64,000 nt of DNA from Acheta domesticus (Eukaryota; Arthropoda; Insecta; Orthoptera; Gryllidae): assembly GCA_031308135.1 (NCBI GenBank), contig JAHLJT010000631.1, positions 30,214,271 to 30,278,270 on the forward strand. The letters are read 5' to 3'. Position 1 is the stretch's first letter, and each line of letters starts with the position of its first letter. The notes under the pieces are model-generated. The model was not told where the DNA came from. It made no database searches and saw only the letters and a program-made list of their open reading frames with translations. The position numbers and the translations under genes are program-made. Below, piece after piece: positions 1 to 11,101 of this stretch.

Positions 1-1192
1 GCCGACCGGGCCCGACGGCATCGCTTGGATTTCCATGGAACGCCTCAGCAACGCACAGCAAAGAGTTGGGCGGCGGTTTTCAAACTTTTTTTGTCCATGG
101 CTCCCGTGACCTGAACGAACCGCGACTCCCCTGGTAACAATATGTTTTAAATATAAGGTTTAATATAGGGACTTGACTATCCAGCAGTTTCAGTCGCGGA
201 TATCGACAGGTTGGAAGCAAACAGATTTTATTAGAAACACGCTTCGAAGCAAACAGATTTTATTGTTTCTATAGACTGTGTTTGCACCTCAGAAGTTGAA
301 GAGACGACGTATTTTCAAAACGCAAAAACATATAAAACCCATTTTTCTTCCTTTTCTGATGGGATTACTCTCCCGCCGATATTTTCATTAACTGTGAAAT
401 ATTGTATTATACCGTACTGTTATAAATTTAATATCTGGATGTAAGATATTATTTTAAAATAATGACTGAAGGTCGTTAATGTTGCACAAATATTGACGGT
501 TGGACATCTCACGGTAGCATCAAAGCTATTTCCGCGAATGACTGGAACACCGTAACGTTAGCTGAAACAATCCTTCAATTGCGCAGTCCCCAATACTTTG
601 ATAGACAGCTGAGCCCCCCCCCCCTTCAATCGTTTGTCGCCGCTAAGGGCAACTTGTAATGACCCACACCCTGTGTCGTTCGATGTAGTGCTGCAATGCG
701 TTGAATATCGGTCTCAACCCTTAAGCACGACTGCCCCTCACACGCACAGTGTGCCAATAGCGTAGCAGTTGTTGATTGTTTACTTATTTTTTTATAAATT
801 TGATTTAACGACAAAAATGTCAAGAACACTATACCACGTATCGGGGAGAAGTGAATTCTGTGCACCGAGTAATTGATTGTTGTATGCACTGTAGTCTCTT
901 GCGGAGGATTCGGGAGACACGCCCCGCCCCCCCATATTTGCACGTACATCAGTAGTTTTATTCTCATTTCTTTTGCTATTCCAGACTTTCAGTATAGCAC
1001 AATTATGTTATATGTTATGTATTACACGTGTGGAAAATCGATAATATGATTACTACAAAAATGTTTTAATCTTATTATTCAAACATTCGTGGGAAAGGAA
1101 TATTATGAAGATGCCCTAGAACTGGCGAATGGAGAAATACTTTCGCTTTTCTTTCTGTCACTACTGCTCTAACAGTGGCCACCTCCACCGTC
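1..1192. other. AT-rich non-coding DNA
   Basis: No gene or repeat recognised. The stretch is AT-rich with stop codons in every frame. It includes an 11-base C run at 614-624. The only sizeable open frame (626-967, minus) has no recognisable domain and ordinary composition. Confidence 0.6.
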
Positions 1193-1730
1193 TCTGATGT
1201 CACTGCAGTGCCTCTGACTGGGAGGTCCTAGGTTAGAATACTGACAGTGGCAGTGGCAGTGGAATTCAGAACTGGCTTGATAGCTAGTTCGAAATCAGTT
1301 GCTGTCTGGAGTTCTAGCGGCCGGCTTCTCTGATCGATAGTCTTCCGATCAACACCAGGCGAATGCCGGAGCTGTACCCTGACAAATGGACCTTGGGCGG
1401 CGCGCGGCTTTTCTTCCTCTTCCTTGTCCTATCTTCACCCCTTACACACACATACACACACACACACACTTATACTAACATGCACTACACTACCTCTTGT
1501 GCCGGGAGACCAGTCGGAAGCTTCGAGCTTGTCCGGGCTAGGGCGGTGCCTTACTGATGGAGATACCTAGTTATGGAAAATCCCGCTTGACGACGGGAAG
1601 ATCGGCGCCTGATCTCACCATCCAGCGGGGGAGCACCGTTATCTCAAAACGAAAAAAAAAAAAAACACGCACTATACTTACGGGACTAATTATCTAAGCA
1701 GTTGATAGTCGCGGAATTATCAATCAATAT
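1193..1730 (+). mobile_element. SINE-A copy 1 (long tRNA-headed SINE)
   Basis: First of nine copies of one dispersed family in the window. The shared order is: tRNA-like head; GATGTCACTGCAG; a 'gggaggtccta' B-box lead; 'attttcga'; 'ggccggctgctctgatc'; 'aatgccggagc'; a CA microsatellite; 'catgcactac'; 'ggggcggtg'; 'ccatccagcgggg'; 'cgcactacacttacgggac'; and a tail of short TCAA-like repeats. This copy keeps most of the body but its A-box end is lost or diverged and its B box is mutated. The CA tract lies near 1445-1475. There is an A run near 1650. A small open frame here (1363-1557) is repeat sequence, not a gene. Confidence 0.8.
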
Positions 1731-1861
1731 ATTTCCGTCGTTTTCGTTTACTGCTATAGCGTCGTGATGAAGAGATAAGACATGTTCTCGTAGTGTATGT
1801 ACATTTGTTTACACATTACACTTGGAAGGCTAATGTCGAAGTACAGAACTTCTGATCCGTA

Positions 1862-2388
1862 CAGTCGACTCCGGTTTAAGCGAACCCGAGGTTATAGTGA
1901 ACGTAAGTCATGAGTCCCGTTTCACGTACATTACAAATATGCATAACAAGATTCGATTGTAGTGAACCTGAACCTCGGCTGTAGTGAACGTAGGAAATAC
2001 AACGTCTGGGAAATTAACTAGACCACTTACAAAAGGGCCTTCAGAGTGTTGTTCCAATAGTCCAAGAGGCATTAAAAGGTGCACTGCATTACGATACTTA
2101 GAGACAGAGGACAACGCAGAATCAAGTATGGAGAGAACACGAACTCTGAAGAAGTATCGGGAGAAATTACTAATGGAAAAATATACGAAGCAAACAATTT
2201 TAAATTATTGATATTTTTACGTACAAATAAAGATATTGAAATTTTCAAGTCGCACTGTTAATGAATTTTGCTGTACCTCTATATTTATAAAATCAATAAT
2301 TGTGGAGAAATTCCATTTCATTTGGATATCGGCTATTGTGAACCAAACATGTTAGTCCCCAGAAGTTTACTATAACCGGAGTGGACTG
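1862..2388 (+). mobile_element. pogo/Tigger-like non-autonomous DNA transposon, copy A
   Basis: Ends in inverted repeats: left CAGTCGACTCCGGTTTAAGC, and the right end read in reverse starts CAGTCCACTCCGGTTATAG. Both ends are flanked by TA (1860-1861 and 2389-2390), as expected for Tc1/mariner-pogo insertions. Subterminal 'tagtgaac' motifs recur. The 527-bp length is far too short for an autonomous element. The centre (about 2040-2200) matches the centre of copy B and may be an eroded tail of a transposase reading frame. No DDE catalytic core is present. Confidence 0.75.
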
Positions 2389-2390
2389 TA

Positions 2391-3198
2391 GTTCCATTCG
2401 CGTGGTGCGAGTAAAAAGTGTAGTCGCACGGCACATCCACTCGTCATTTTCAGCTGTCTTTACAAGGCTTACAAAGAGCCACTCGTTCGAGCCCTCAACT
2501 GCCCTCTGTGGCCAGTCTCCTGATGTCACCGTCTGCTCTGCCGTAACCCACTCACCGAGCTGAAGGAGCGCGAAGGAAAGAAAAGACTTTTCTCCCGAGT
2601 CCTTCAGAGCTACGAAAAGTTCCGCTTTTGTCTCCAAACAGGGACCGTTCCCTTTTCCCGCTGTTAGAATTTGTTGCAATTGATGTTAACGGTCTTGGCC
2701 CCATGTTGATCAGTTTCCGGTCGTTGGACGAGACCTCCTCTCATTGAAAAGATGAGGGAGCAATTGTCTGTGAGGCGACTGTATATTGTCAGATTGTAAT
2801 ATTGATTTCATGAAAACCGGCGAAATCACTTGGTATTTTTAAATCCACCGCATGCACCTCGTTACCTACAATATACTATCAAAAAGGTCATGGCCTTGTA
2901 CAGACGTTCCGCGGAGGTACACATTTCCTTCCTGCCCCCCCCCCCCCGAAAAATCTTGCCAGAGACCCTTATGATTGTAATGTTTTAGCATCCGCCCACC
3001 AGGTCGTTGACAGGCGGGGAGAAGACGGGAGAATTCGTCACGTATTCGTCTAGAATTGATAAGAGAAGCTACCGAAATCTACCGATCAGCGCAGACGCCC
3101 AATACAATTCTACAGATAGTTCGGAACTCGATCCTCAGCACCGCCTTACGATGTTGCAGCAGTAGCAACGGCCTCCGACGAGCCATCCCAGCCGGCAA
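2391..3198. other. Spacer between two inverted pogo-like elements
   Basis: No gene recognised. It contains a 12-base C run at 2935-2946 and open frames without recognisable domains (for example 2293-2679 minus, which overlaps the transposon end). Confidence 0.55.
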
Positions 3199-3200
3199 TA

Positions 3201-3752
3201 CAGTCGACTCCGGTTGGTTGTTCACTATATCAAAGGTTCACTTTATCCGATAATGTCAAAATTAAATGAATTTCGCCACTTTTATTGATTTTATAAATAT
3301 AGAGACACAGCAAAATTCATTAACAATGCGAACTGAAAATTTCAGTAACTTTATTTGTACTTAAAAAATGAATTATTTTCAATTGTTTACTTCGAACGTT
3401 TTTCACTAATAATTTCTCTAGATCCTTCTCCAGAGTTCGTGCTCACTCCATTCTTGATTCCGCAATGTTCTCTGTCTCTTAAGTACAGTCATGCTGTCTT
3501 GATACCCTTCGATGCCTCTTGCGCTGTTGGAACACCATCCCACTCTCTGAAGGCTCTTTCAGTCGCCTAATGACATACGAAATCCAAAGTTCCAGGACTT
3601 AATTCCTATATACACTATAGCCGAGGTTCAGGTTCACTATAACCGAAGTTTCTTATGCTTATGTGTAATGTGAATGAAACGGGACCAGTGACTTAAGTAC
3701 AATATGACAGAGGGTTCACTGTATCCGAGTTCACTATAACCGGAGTCGACCA
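3201..3752 (-). mobile_element. pogo/Tigger-like non-autonomous DNA transposon, copy B
   Basis: Same family as the 1862-2388 element in the opposite orientation. The left end is CAGTCGACTCCGG after TA (3199-3200). The right end has CTATAACCGGAGTCGAC followed by CA and TA (3753-3754). The 'aaattcattaac' block and the region around 3420-3490 are reverse complements of the corresponding parts of copy A. Length is 552 bp. Read on the minus strand, the middle gives a short reading with 'FREWDGVPTAQEA', interrupted by stops. That may be a decayed transposase C-terminal trace. Confidence 0.75.
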
Positions 3753-3754
3753 TA

Positions 3755-4975
3755 TTTAGTTTCTGTAGTAGATACTTGGATTTATAAACTTTCATTTCTT
3801 CACATCAGGTGTTGCACAAAGTGGTGCAGGGGTTCTCAATGACATAGGATAGCAATAGGGATACAGCAGTAGTTCAGAGGCCGTTGCTCCCGTAAGAAAT
3901 AACACTTTAGTTTATATTTTTAACGTGGCACCTTTTCTTAAAGCAACACGTTTGGATATGCTTCTCTTGAACCTTTTTTTAGCGAAAATCTGATAAGACG
4001 CAGAAATATGAGCCACTCCCGTGGTGGTATTTAGCAGAACGACAACTCATGATGCCACCTCTCGCTTTGTCTTAGAATAAGGTCACAATGTAATGATAAT
4101 ATAATAAATGAAACTCAAAACATTTAGAAAAATTTACATTTCGAGAACTTGTTTTCCGCCCAGACGCTGCAAAATACTTTTCTTTTATTTATTATTTAAA
4201 GGTATCTATACCACCAGCAATTATATTAACAACTTTCTGTATTGTGTGTACTTCTATAGACAGTCAGAATTAATCATCATAATGATATCACTCTGACGAA
4301 CCGCAGTGATCAGATCCATCCCTTCTCTTTACCGTCTCGCATTATGGTTTCAAATTTTGTTTTGTTTTCGGAGATCAATCATAAATTTCACCCAACGTCA
4401 TCAGGAAGTTTCATTTTACGATGTGCAGGTGTAACGAGCTGCAGCTGATCGTGATGTCATCCTTCTCTCCGGTAGAATAAGGTTACAATAACTCGATTTT
4501 CTCTTTATCAAATTAATCATTACAACGATTTCACTTCTGCGACACCCTCGGCGATCCTATCCTTCCCTCCCTTCTCATTTAGTGATGTCAACGTGAGGGC
4601 AGGTAACGTCACACCCTCATCATTAATCTTCGCCATGCGCCTGCATGACGAGGTATTATAATGGGCCAGCACTGCCTTAAAAATGTGGGCCATCATCCTT
4701 ATCTCCGCGTTGATGTTTCGGTTTGAGACACTTGCAGCGTCGCGGATCAAAGGTCGCGCGTCGAGTTGCAGGCGTTTTGAATGAGACGGGCAATCGCGAC
4801 CGGTTGTAAATGAGGACACGACGCTATTGAGCGGGACTGCATGCGGTCTGTGTACGTCCCTCGTCGACCGGGGCGTCGGCGCGGCCTGATAAGTTATCTG
4901 CGCTTCGAAGCCGCAAGCAGCGTCCGTGAGTCGACGGCTATTTGCGACTGCTGGAAACGTTTGATGTGATATCGT
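3755..4975. other. AT-rich non-coding DNA with a decayed duplication
   Basis: No gene recognised. Two blocks near 4035-4320 and 4445-4570 share the order 'ctcgctttgtct/ctctccggt' - 'agaataaggt(c/t)acaat' - 'aatcat..a(a/c)gat(a/t)tcact' - 'gatc..atcc..tccct', which suggests an old, diverged direct duplication. The 4520-4819 minus open frame overlaps this and shows no domain. Confidence 0.45.
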
Positions 4976-4983
4976 GTAAACGC

Positions 4984-5363
4984 CAGTGGAGTAGCTAGCG
5001 TGGGGTCGGGGTGGGGGCGGCGCGCCCCGGGTGACACCATTCTAGGGATGACTCTTAGTTTTAGTAGTTTGAAAATGTTATTGTTGGAATTATACATTTT
5101 TATGGTTTAGTTAAAAATTATTTATCTTAATTAAATAAAAATACATTTAAATTATAAGCATAGATTATGATTTAATTGCAATTATTCTTAATTACATAGA
5201 ATTATTTAATATATTATAAATAACTATCATGTGCAAATATGTTGGTATTTTTAATAAAATAATGTATAATCAATGCAGCAATAGATATTTTTATACTTAA
5301 TTTATGGGAGGGGTGACACCATTAGTTTCGCCCCAGGTGACACCAACTGAAGCTACGCCACTG
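4984..5363 (+). mobile_element. hAT-type MITE, copy 1
   Basis: The left end is CAGTGGAGTAGC and the right end read in reverse is CAGTGGCGTAGC. Flanking 8-bp sequences are gtaaacgc (4976-4983) and gtaagcgc (5364-5371), a 7/8 match, which is diagnostic of hAT-type target duplication. Subterminal 'ggtgacacca' repeats sit inside both ends and the middle is very AT-rich. Length is 380 bp with no transposase. A related copy lies at 45624-46076. Confidence 0.8.
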
Positions 5364-5371
5364 GTAAGCGC

Positions 5372-6635
5372 TTGAGGTAGAAGGACTTTTATTGTTATTC
5401 TGCGGTTTGTTGACGTCTCATTGTGGGTCAGTATTCGAATACTGCTTTTACGTATGGCTGTGTTTGATACGTTATCTCCACTGCGAAAACTAACCGGCTA
5501 TAAGTGATTATAGTACTCGTATGTTATGAGGAGATAATTATTCCGCCTTTGTTCTTTTGGGATTGATAAGTCTGACCTTTTGTTAAACTTCCGTTTACAT
5601 TTTCATATTCAAAGTTCTGCAACTTCACAAATTTTCAAAACAGAACATAAATTTTAAAATGTTATCTTAGGTAATACCACGCGTAGTTTGGAAATTGTAG
5701 ATAAATTGTCGACTCGCGAAGCGAGGAGCGGATTTATCTCAGAATTTCCAAAGCACGAGTGGTATTTAATAGGACTATTTCACGAGTGAAATTATGTCCC
5801 AACAGAGTTCCAAAATGCGTCAAATATTGAAAATAATTTAAACCTATGTTAACTCAAAGAGGTTATGTACATACGCGGTTTATTGGACATTGATATAGCG
5901 ATCGGCGTATACCGATGCATCGATGATACAGAAGGCCTAAGATTACAATTTATGATTTGCCATTAGGGAGAAACGGTACGAAAAATCGGATAGAAAAGGC
6001 GATAAACGTTTTGAGATAAACCGGTCTGATTGGGGCACTTTGTTGAACACTATTGATTTTAGTTTCAGGAGTAAAATAGTCAAACTAAACATATTCGCAA
6101 GTTTTCCTACGTCAATGGCAGGTCCAACTATCTTAAAAACATTTTTTTAAAATAAAAGGTAATGTCCTTAAATTTTTAGAGACGGTTTTCTCTGTACATT
6201 TTTACCAAATAGGTAGAGTAATAAAATCAAATAAAAATAATATAAAATGTAGAAAACAAATTATGTGCTCTTTCAGCATTTAGCTCCGGAGAGACTCAGT
6301 GCTTTAGCAGAACGCGATATTAAAATTCCCTCAATAACTTCTAACAAATGGAGACGGGATCTCCGAAATTACGTGTTTGCGTTCACCTCTCTCTATTTTT
6401 CTTGGACTTTTCGCCGACCTCAAAAAAATATACGATTCGGAATCCTCTCAGACCCCGAACAAGTTCCTGCGAATAAATCACATTTTACAGCTATCGCGCA
6501 GGGCTCCCTTGATAAAGTATTCAATTAGATGGCAGCCCTGCCGTCGCCCCAGGCGCGCCAACCCCCCCGCGCAGTCTCCGTGACGTCGCGCGAGACCGTC
6601 ACCCGCGCAGTCGACTTCCCCGACGCGGGCGAGGA
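5372..6635. other. AT-rich non-coding DNA
   Basis: No gene recognised. A short inverted structure at about 5668-5775 pairs 'aataccac' with 'gtggtatt' around 'gactcgcgaagcgagg'. The motif 'gagtggtattta...gactatttca' recurs near 9888-9905, so this may be a fragment of a small dispersed element. Composition becomes GC-rich after 6525. Confidence 0.45.
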
Positions 6636-6800
6636 AGCACGGCATTTCATGGCATTTCGCGTCTTTCTCGGTTTTGCCGGTAGAAGTCGCATGATCGCAA
6701 GCACTGCTTGATACGGTCGCGATCATGCGAAATGTAGTGGAACGACTGAGAAAGATGCGCAATACCGTGACATATTCCATCGCGAAGATGGGATTTGAGT
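6636..6800. mobile_element. Decayed palindromic MITE, truncated relative of 6837-7070
   Basis: Carries both arms of the same palindrome as the adjacent intact element: 'catttcgcgtctttctcgg...gtcgcatgatcgc' followed by 'gcgatcatgcga...gagaaagatgcgcaatacc...atattcca'. The outer ends are missing and the arms have diverged, so this is an older copy directly beside a younger one. Confidence 0.65.
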
Positions 6801-6836
6801 GGCCTTGAGGGGCAAAGTTAGAAAAATTGCAGTATA

Positions 6837-7070
6837 TACTTCGGTTTTTCTTTCTTGGCGCGTGAGGGGGGGGGTCATCAAAATGGAATATCTCAAGGTA
6901 TTTCGCGTTGTTCTCGGTTGCGCCGCTAGGAGTCGCATGATTGTGACTGTTTCGAGCAGTGCTGGCGATCATGCGACTCCTGGCGGCGCAAACGAGAAAG
7001 ACGCGAAATACCTTGAGATATTCCATTTTGATGACACACCCCCACGCGCCAAGAAAGAAAAACCAAAGTA
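6837..7070. mobile_element. Palindromic (foldback) MITE, copy 1
   Basis: Two arms of about 105 bp, nearly perfect reverse complements, surround a loop of about 20-25 bases. Left arm: TACTTCGGTTTTTC, then 'tttcttggcgcgtg', 'aaaatggaatatctcaaggt' and 'aggagtcgcatgat'. The right arm repeats these in reverse. TA is present on both flanks (6835-6836 and 7071-7072), consistent with Tc1/mariner-type insertion. Open frames reading MEYLKVFRV on both strands are simply the two arms. A homologous copy is at 51479-51690. Confidence 0.8.
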
Positions 7071-7200
7071 TAGTCCGCGCGGTCGGTGAGGGCGAGCGGA
7101 ATCGACGACGAACAGAGGAACTGAGAAGGACGGGAAAAGCAAGGGGTGGGGATAGTGATGGCAAAGTTTAGCAAAACACCGATACATTGATACATCACCA

Positions 7201-7620
7201 GAGTCCTGACGATGGCAGGGTTTTCGACCGGCTGCTCTGATCGGTAGTTTTCCGTGGTTTCTCCCATCAACACCAGGTGAATGCCGGAGTAGTATCCTAA
7301 CAAACGGGCCACGGACCGCGCGCAATTATTGTTTTTTCTTTGTCCTATCCTCACCCCATTTACACACACAAACGCAATAACATGCACTATATTCGAACAC
7401 TTGCCAGGTCGAGAGCTTAGAGGTGTTCCGGCTGGGGCGGTGCCCCGCTGGTGGGTGATACCTGCTTGGAGAAACCCCCGCTAGCCGACTGTAGGTCGGC
7501 GCCCGATCTCGCCATCCAGCGGGGAAGACCACCGCCACCTCCCGAGCAAAACATGCATTACACTTACGCTACTAATGACCCCAGCAGTGGACGCGACCGG
7601 AATCACTAACAATCAGTCAG
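7201..7620 (+). mobile_element. SINE-A copy 2 (5' truncated, internal deletion)
   Basis: Begins within the head ('cgatggcaggg.tttcga') and jumps directly to 'ccggctgctctgatcggtag', so part of the head-proximal body is deleted. It then follows the family order: 'aatgccgga', 'acaaacgggccacggaccgc', a short CA tract, 'ggggcggtgcc', 'ccatccagcgggg' and 'cattacacttacg'. It ends in an 'aacaatcagtcag' tail. Confidence 0.75.
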
Positions 7621-7727
7621 TCGACACATCACCAAAAGGTTTTCGATGTCGATGAAAACATCGACAAAAAACATCGATTTTTTTAAAAAATGATGAAAAA
7701 TATCGAAATAAAATATGCTGGTTCTGG

Positions 7728-8178
7728 AGGCTGATGGAAACATCACATACGAAGCCAACGGGAGGGAGGGTACAATTAGGTGTGTGAGACTGATTGATTA
7801 ACTGAATGTTTAAATTATTCAAAGAAGTGAGTTCTCGGACGGGAATCATTCCCAAATCTCCCTGTATTCCCTCATTTGAATTACCGAAACAATCTTGCGA
7901 ACATTTCGGGGCATTTTAGCCCGAGATAATTTTAGCTTATGCAGCACTTCGGTGAGTGGCTGGAAATTGTGAGGAACGTAGTTCAAATTCAATTCCGATG
8001 CGTGTTTCGGTAGTTCAAATGACAGAAAAACTGGGGGTATCCAGGGAGATTTGGGAAAAATTCCCGTCCGAGAACTCACTTCTTTGCATAATTTAAACAT
8101 TCGATTAATCAATCTGTCTTACACACCTAATTGTACCCTTCCTCCCGTCGGCTTCGTATGGGATGTCCCTATCAGCCT
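7728..8178. mobile_element. Large foldback element with ~135-165 bp inverted arms
   Basis: The left arm from AGGCTGATGG and the right arm read in reverse from AGGCTGATAG are about 90% identical by eye over roughly 135 bp. Shared blocks are 'catacgaagcc', 'gtacaattaggtgtgt' and 'gaagtgagttctcggacggg'. After a small gap, pairing resumes with 'tcatttgaa.taccgaaac' on both sides. The remaining centre is short, with no reading frame of interest. No target-site duplication is clear. Confidence 0.75.
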
Positions 8179-8199
8179 TGCGTTCCAGCCACCTTTGCC

Positions 8200-8218
8200 T
8201 TGGGAGGGGGGGGGGGGG
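8200..8218. repeat. Poly-G tract
   Basis: Uninterrupted G run in 'gggagggggggggggg' context. A possible G-quadruplex sequence and a likely place for assembly-length error. Confidence 0.7.
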
Positions 8219-8329
8219 CTACGAAGTGGCTCGAAATTGCGGACGTATTTCTACGTAATTGTAACCACGGCGGCAAGGTGTAAGCTTGAATTAATTATCA
8301 AGGGCATGTCCCACAATGCTGTTGGAAGA

Positions 8330-8403
8330 GACGTCTCGGTAGTTCAACTGGTAGAGCAACAGATTTCACCGCGGGCTCCGGGTTAGGTACCCGGCCGGGG
8401 CTG
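8330..8403 (+). pseudogene. tRNA-like sequence (tRNA pseudogene or SINE head)
   Basis: A D-arm/A-box-like segment TAGTTCAACTGGTAGAGCA is followed about 30 bases later by a perfect 5-bp T-stem, CCGGG/CCCGG, around loop TTAGGTA. The loop breaks the TTCRANT consensus, and no 7-bp acceptor stem closes the molecule. It therefore looks like a decayed tRNA-derived retroelement head rather than a working tRNA gene. The anticodon cannot be assigned. Confidence 0.5.
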
Positions 8404-8410
8404 TCCATTC

Positions 8411-10965
8411 ATTGTACAGTTTAAGCTTCATTAATCAATTATTGGCTAAGTAGCTATGAAGTATTAGTGGCTGGCAATTGCGATGCAGGAAACGTAACTG
8501 TTCAGCCTATCCGCAGTGACGAGGTGAATATGCTGTTGGTGACTAATATTATTATCGCATGAGATAGGCGCGCAATGGCTGTCTTTGACCGCTGGTTCTA
8601 AATATGGATTTGCGGCCCAAGTTTTCTTTGAAGCAGTCTACCGACGCGGGTGTGGGGCTCTTCCGAGCAGGTTCGCCTCGTGGGCGTCCCTTGCCACGCT
8701 TAGATGGGATTTTCACTTCCTCCGCCAGATGCCAGTTCCAATCGACTACATCCCGACTGTCTGGCCGGGAGAATATGCGATATCGGGATATTGCCAAAGG
8801 GATATAATTTTCCCCGCATCTACCAGGGTTTTTTCACATGCCACAAACGTGACAGCGCACTGTCACATCCCTTCGACAATCCACTGCCACAGCCGAGATG
8901 GACCCTTCGAACTTGATGTAGCCTGTGTGCTACCCTCATATTGAAGACTGAAATCACGGGATCCGAGGGTTTGGGCGGAGTGGAGGAATAGCGGAATCAG
9001 AGGCAATAAGAAATCGGAGAGCTGCCCAGATGGCGAAATTATTAGCGAGCGACGAAAAGTGAGTTGCTGCAATATGGGTAGAGGAAATGGAGGTCGATTA
9101 AAATGTTCATGCTGCAGACACCGAGAAATCACGGACAGTGGAAAACATGTCTCACATTAAACGAAAGATTAACAAAAACGGAGTGTACGCTTTTCTCTTT
9201 AAAATTCATTTGTTTTTATGTGAATGTTTGGGAAAAAGCTTTGATTAAAGTGCTCAAAGTAATCCAGGTGATGGCGTGGCTTTTATTGCTTTTGTGCAAA
9301 TGTACAGATTTTTTAATAAAAATTCGCTTGCTGCTATTGGTGACGATTAAAACAAAAGTTGAAAACATTGGGGACAGGAATGCAAGTAATAACCGGAGGC
9401 AGACGGCACCAGCGGCTGATAGTACAGGGCGGGTAGGAACGCGAATGTTACGGGCGGGGGAAGCAGGGTCTGCTAGAGAAAGACCGCTGAGAGCGAAGGC
9501 GGAAGTGGGTAGGTAGTACATGTGGAGAAGTGCTCTTTAAGTTTGTTAAAAATAAAAATAAACTACTCAACGATAACGGTAGTTGGATAAACGAAATCAG
9601 AAAATGAAGACAGTCGAATGGGAAATGTGGCATAACTGTGTTGGCAATGAAGTTCTCCAGGACAACTAATAATAACTAATACGTTTGCTAATAACAACTT
9701 TAAAGAGATGCACTTTAGGAAGCCACTGATTTATATGATGTCTGAAAGTTTTAACTTTTTAATCGATACCTATTTGAGAAAGTCACATGACTCACTGACA
9801 TATACCCCGCATCTGCACATTTAATAGGCTACATTTATCAAATGTTAATTATTATCATAAGTAATATCACAGCACTTCGAGTGGTATTTAGTGTGACTAT
9901 TTCAGGTATAAAACACATTACATGATTTGAAAGGATAATTTAAATAACAGGAATTACGAAAAAGAGAAATATTACTCAAAATTACAATTGAAAAATGAAA
10001 AACTTTCATTCAGCTCTGACTTGTCACTGACTTCTGGAATAACTTATAAAGTAACATTTGAAAAACCGTTAAATGCAGAAAATTATTTCAAATATGTTTC
10101 AATTTTATGGTAATAAAACTTCCAAAAAAACATTATAACAAGGCTACTTACAAGAACATTTATTCAAAGCACAATTATTTAAGTTATAGAAAGTTGTTTT
10201 CGAAGTCTTGGTCTTCCGTGGAAGTATGTGAAATGGAAGTTGTACAAGATGAATTAGTGTGCAGAGAGTTAGTCTAAAGTGAAATAGTTTACAAAAATAT
10301 AATGAGGTCTTCGAAGTGTGTTGCTCGGATGTGATTGAACAGTAAAGTTAAAAGACTTTAACAGTGAACCAAAAATCTATTAATTTCCTAACATTATATT
10401 ATTTGAAATATCAAAGTCAACGAGAATACTTTCTAAAACTGTTAACAAGACACAAGTTTATTTCCCTAATATATTATACTCCTTAAGCACTCTGTTTTAG
10501 GCTGGCTTTCTGCACTCCTTACAGAGTTTAAGGAATTAAGTTTGTCATAGATGCTTACTCACTTCGAGATTCGCTAAAAAAATGTGCTGCACAACGACTA
10601 AAGCCAAAATTGATTTCTGCAGCAGATTCTGTAACAATTTATCACGGACCCATGTTATTTAACGAGAACTGCTTTTTGGAAAGTCAGATGAGAAACGGCG
10701 AAAGCGACAAAAGGGTGTGGATGAAGGGTGAAATTCGGATGGCGTGGATTTGGAGTAATGCGTTATTGACAGAGGCAATCCGAGAAAAGAATTAGTACAG
10801 AGGAACAAAGATATTTAATGTGGATGGGCATAAATTAAAGCGGTCACAAAAGGGGAAATCGGCCTTACTTTTGTCACTTCCGTCGAATTCAATAATTTAA
10901 AAAATTAAGAGAAATTCAAATTAGCTTTATGAGTTCTTATGAAAAGAATTGAAATGATCTTAGTA
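8411..10965. other. Non-coding DNA, no gene recognised
   Basis: Mostly AT-rich with scattered stops. Open frames at 8585-8944, 9103-9516 and 9216-9521 show no domain or conserved motif I recognise. A fragment at about 9860-9910 ('gagtggtattta...gactatttca') resembles 5748-5790. Nothing else stands out. Confidence 0.5.
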
Positions 10966-10968
10966 TGT

Positions 10969-10971
10969 AAC

Positions 10972-11041
<70 letters not shown>

Positions 11042-11101
11042 ATATTTATATATATTTATATATATATATTTATATATATATATTTATATTTATATATATA
11101 A
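10969..11101. repeat. TA microsatellite with periodic TTTA interruptions
   Basis: About 130 bp of alternating TA with TTTATA interruptions at roughly 10-18 base spacing. The open frames of alternating I and Y residues here are translations of the repeat. Confidence 0.9.

Noticed and set aside
6478..7164. 228-residue minus-strand open frame with repeated MEYLKVFR-type motifs
   Set aside because: The frame runs through the arms of palindromic MITEs; the same motif appears on both strands because the arms are inverted copies.
8330..8403. Functional tRNA gene
   Set aside because: The T-loop lacks the conserved C, and no acceptor stem closes the fold.
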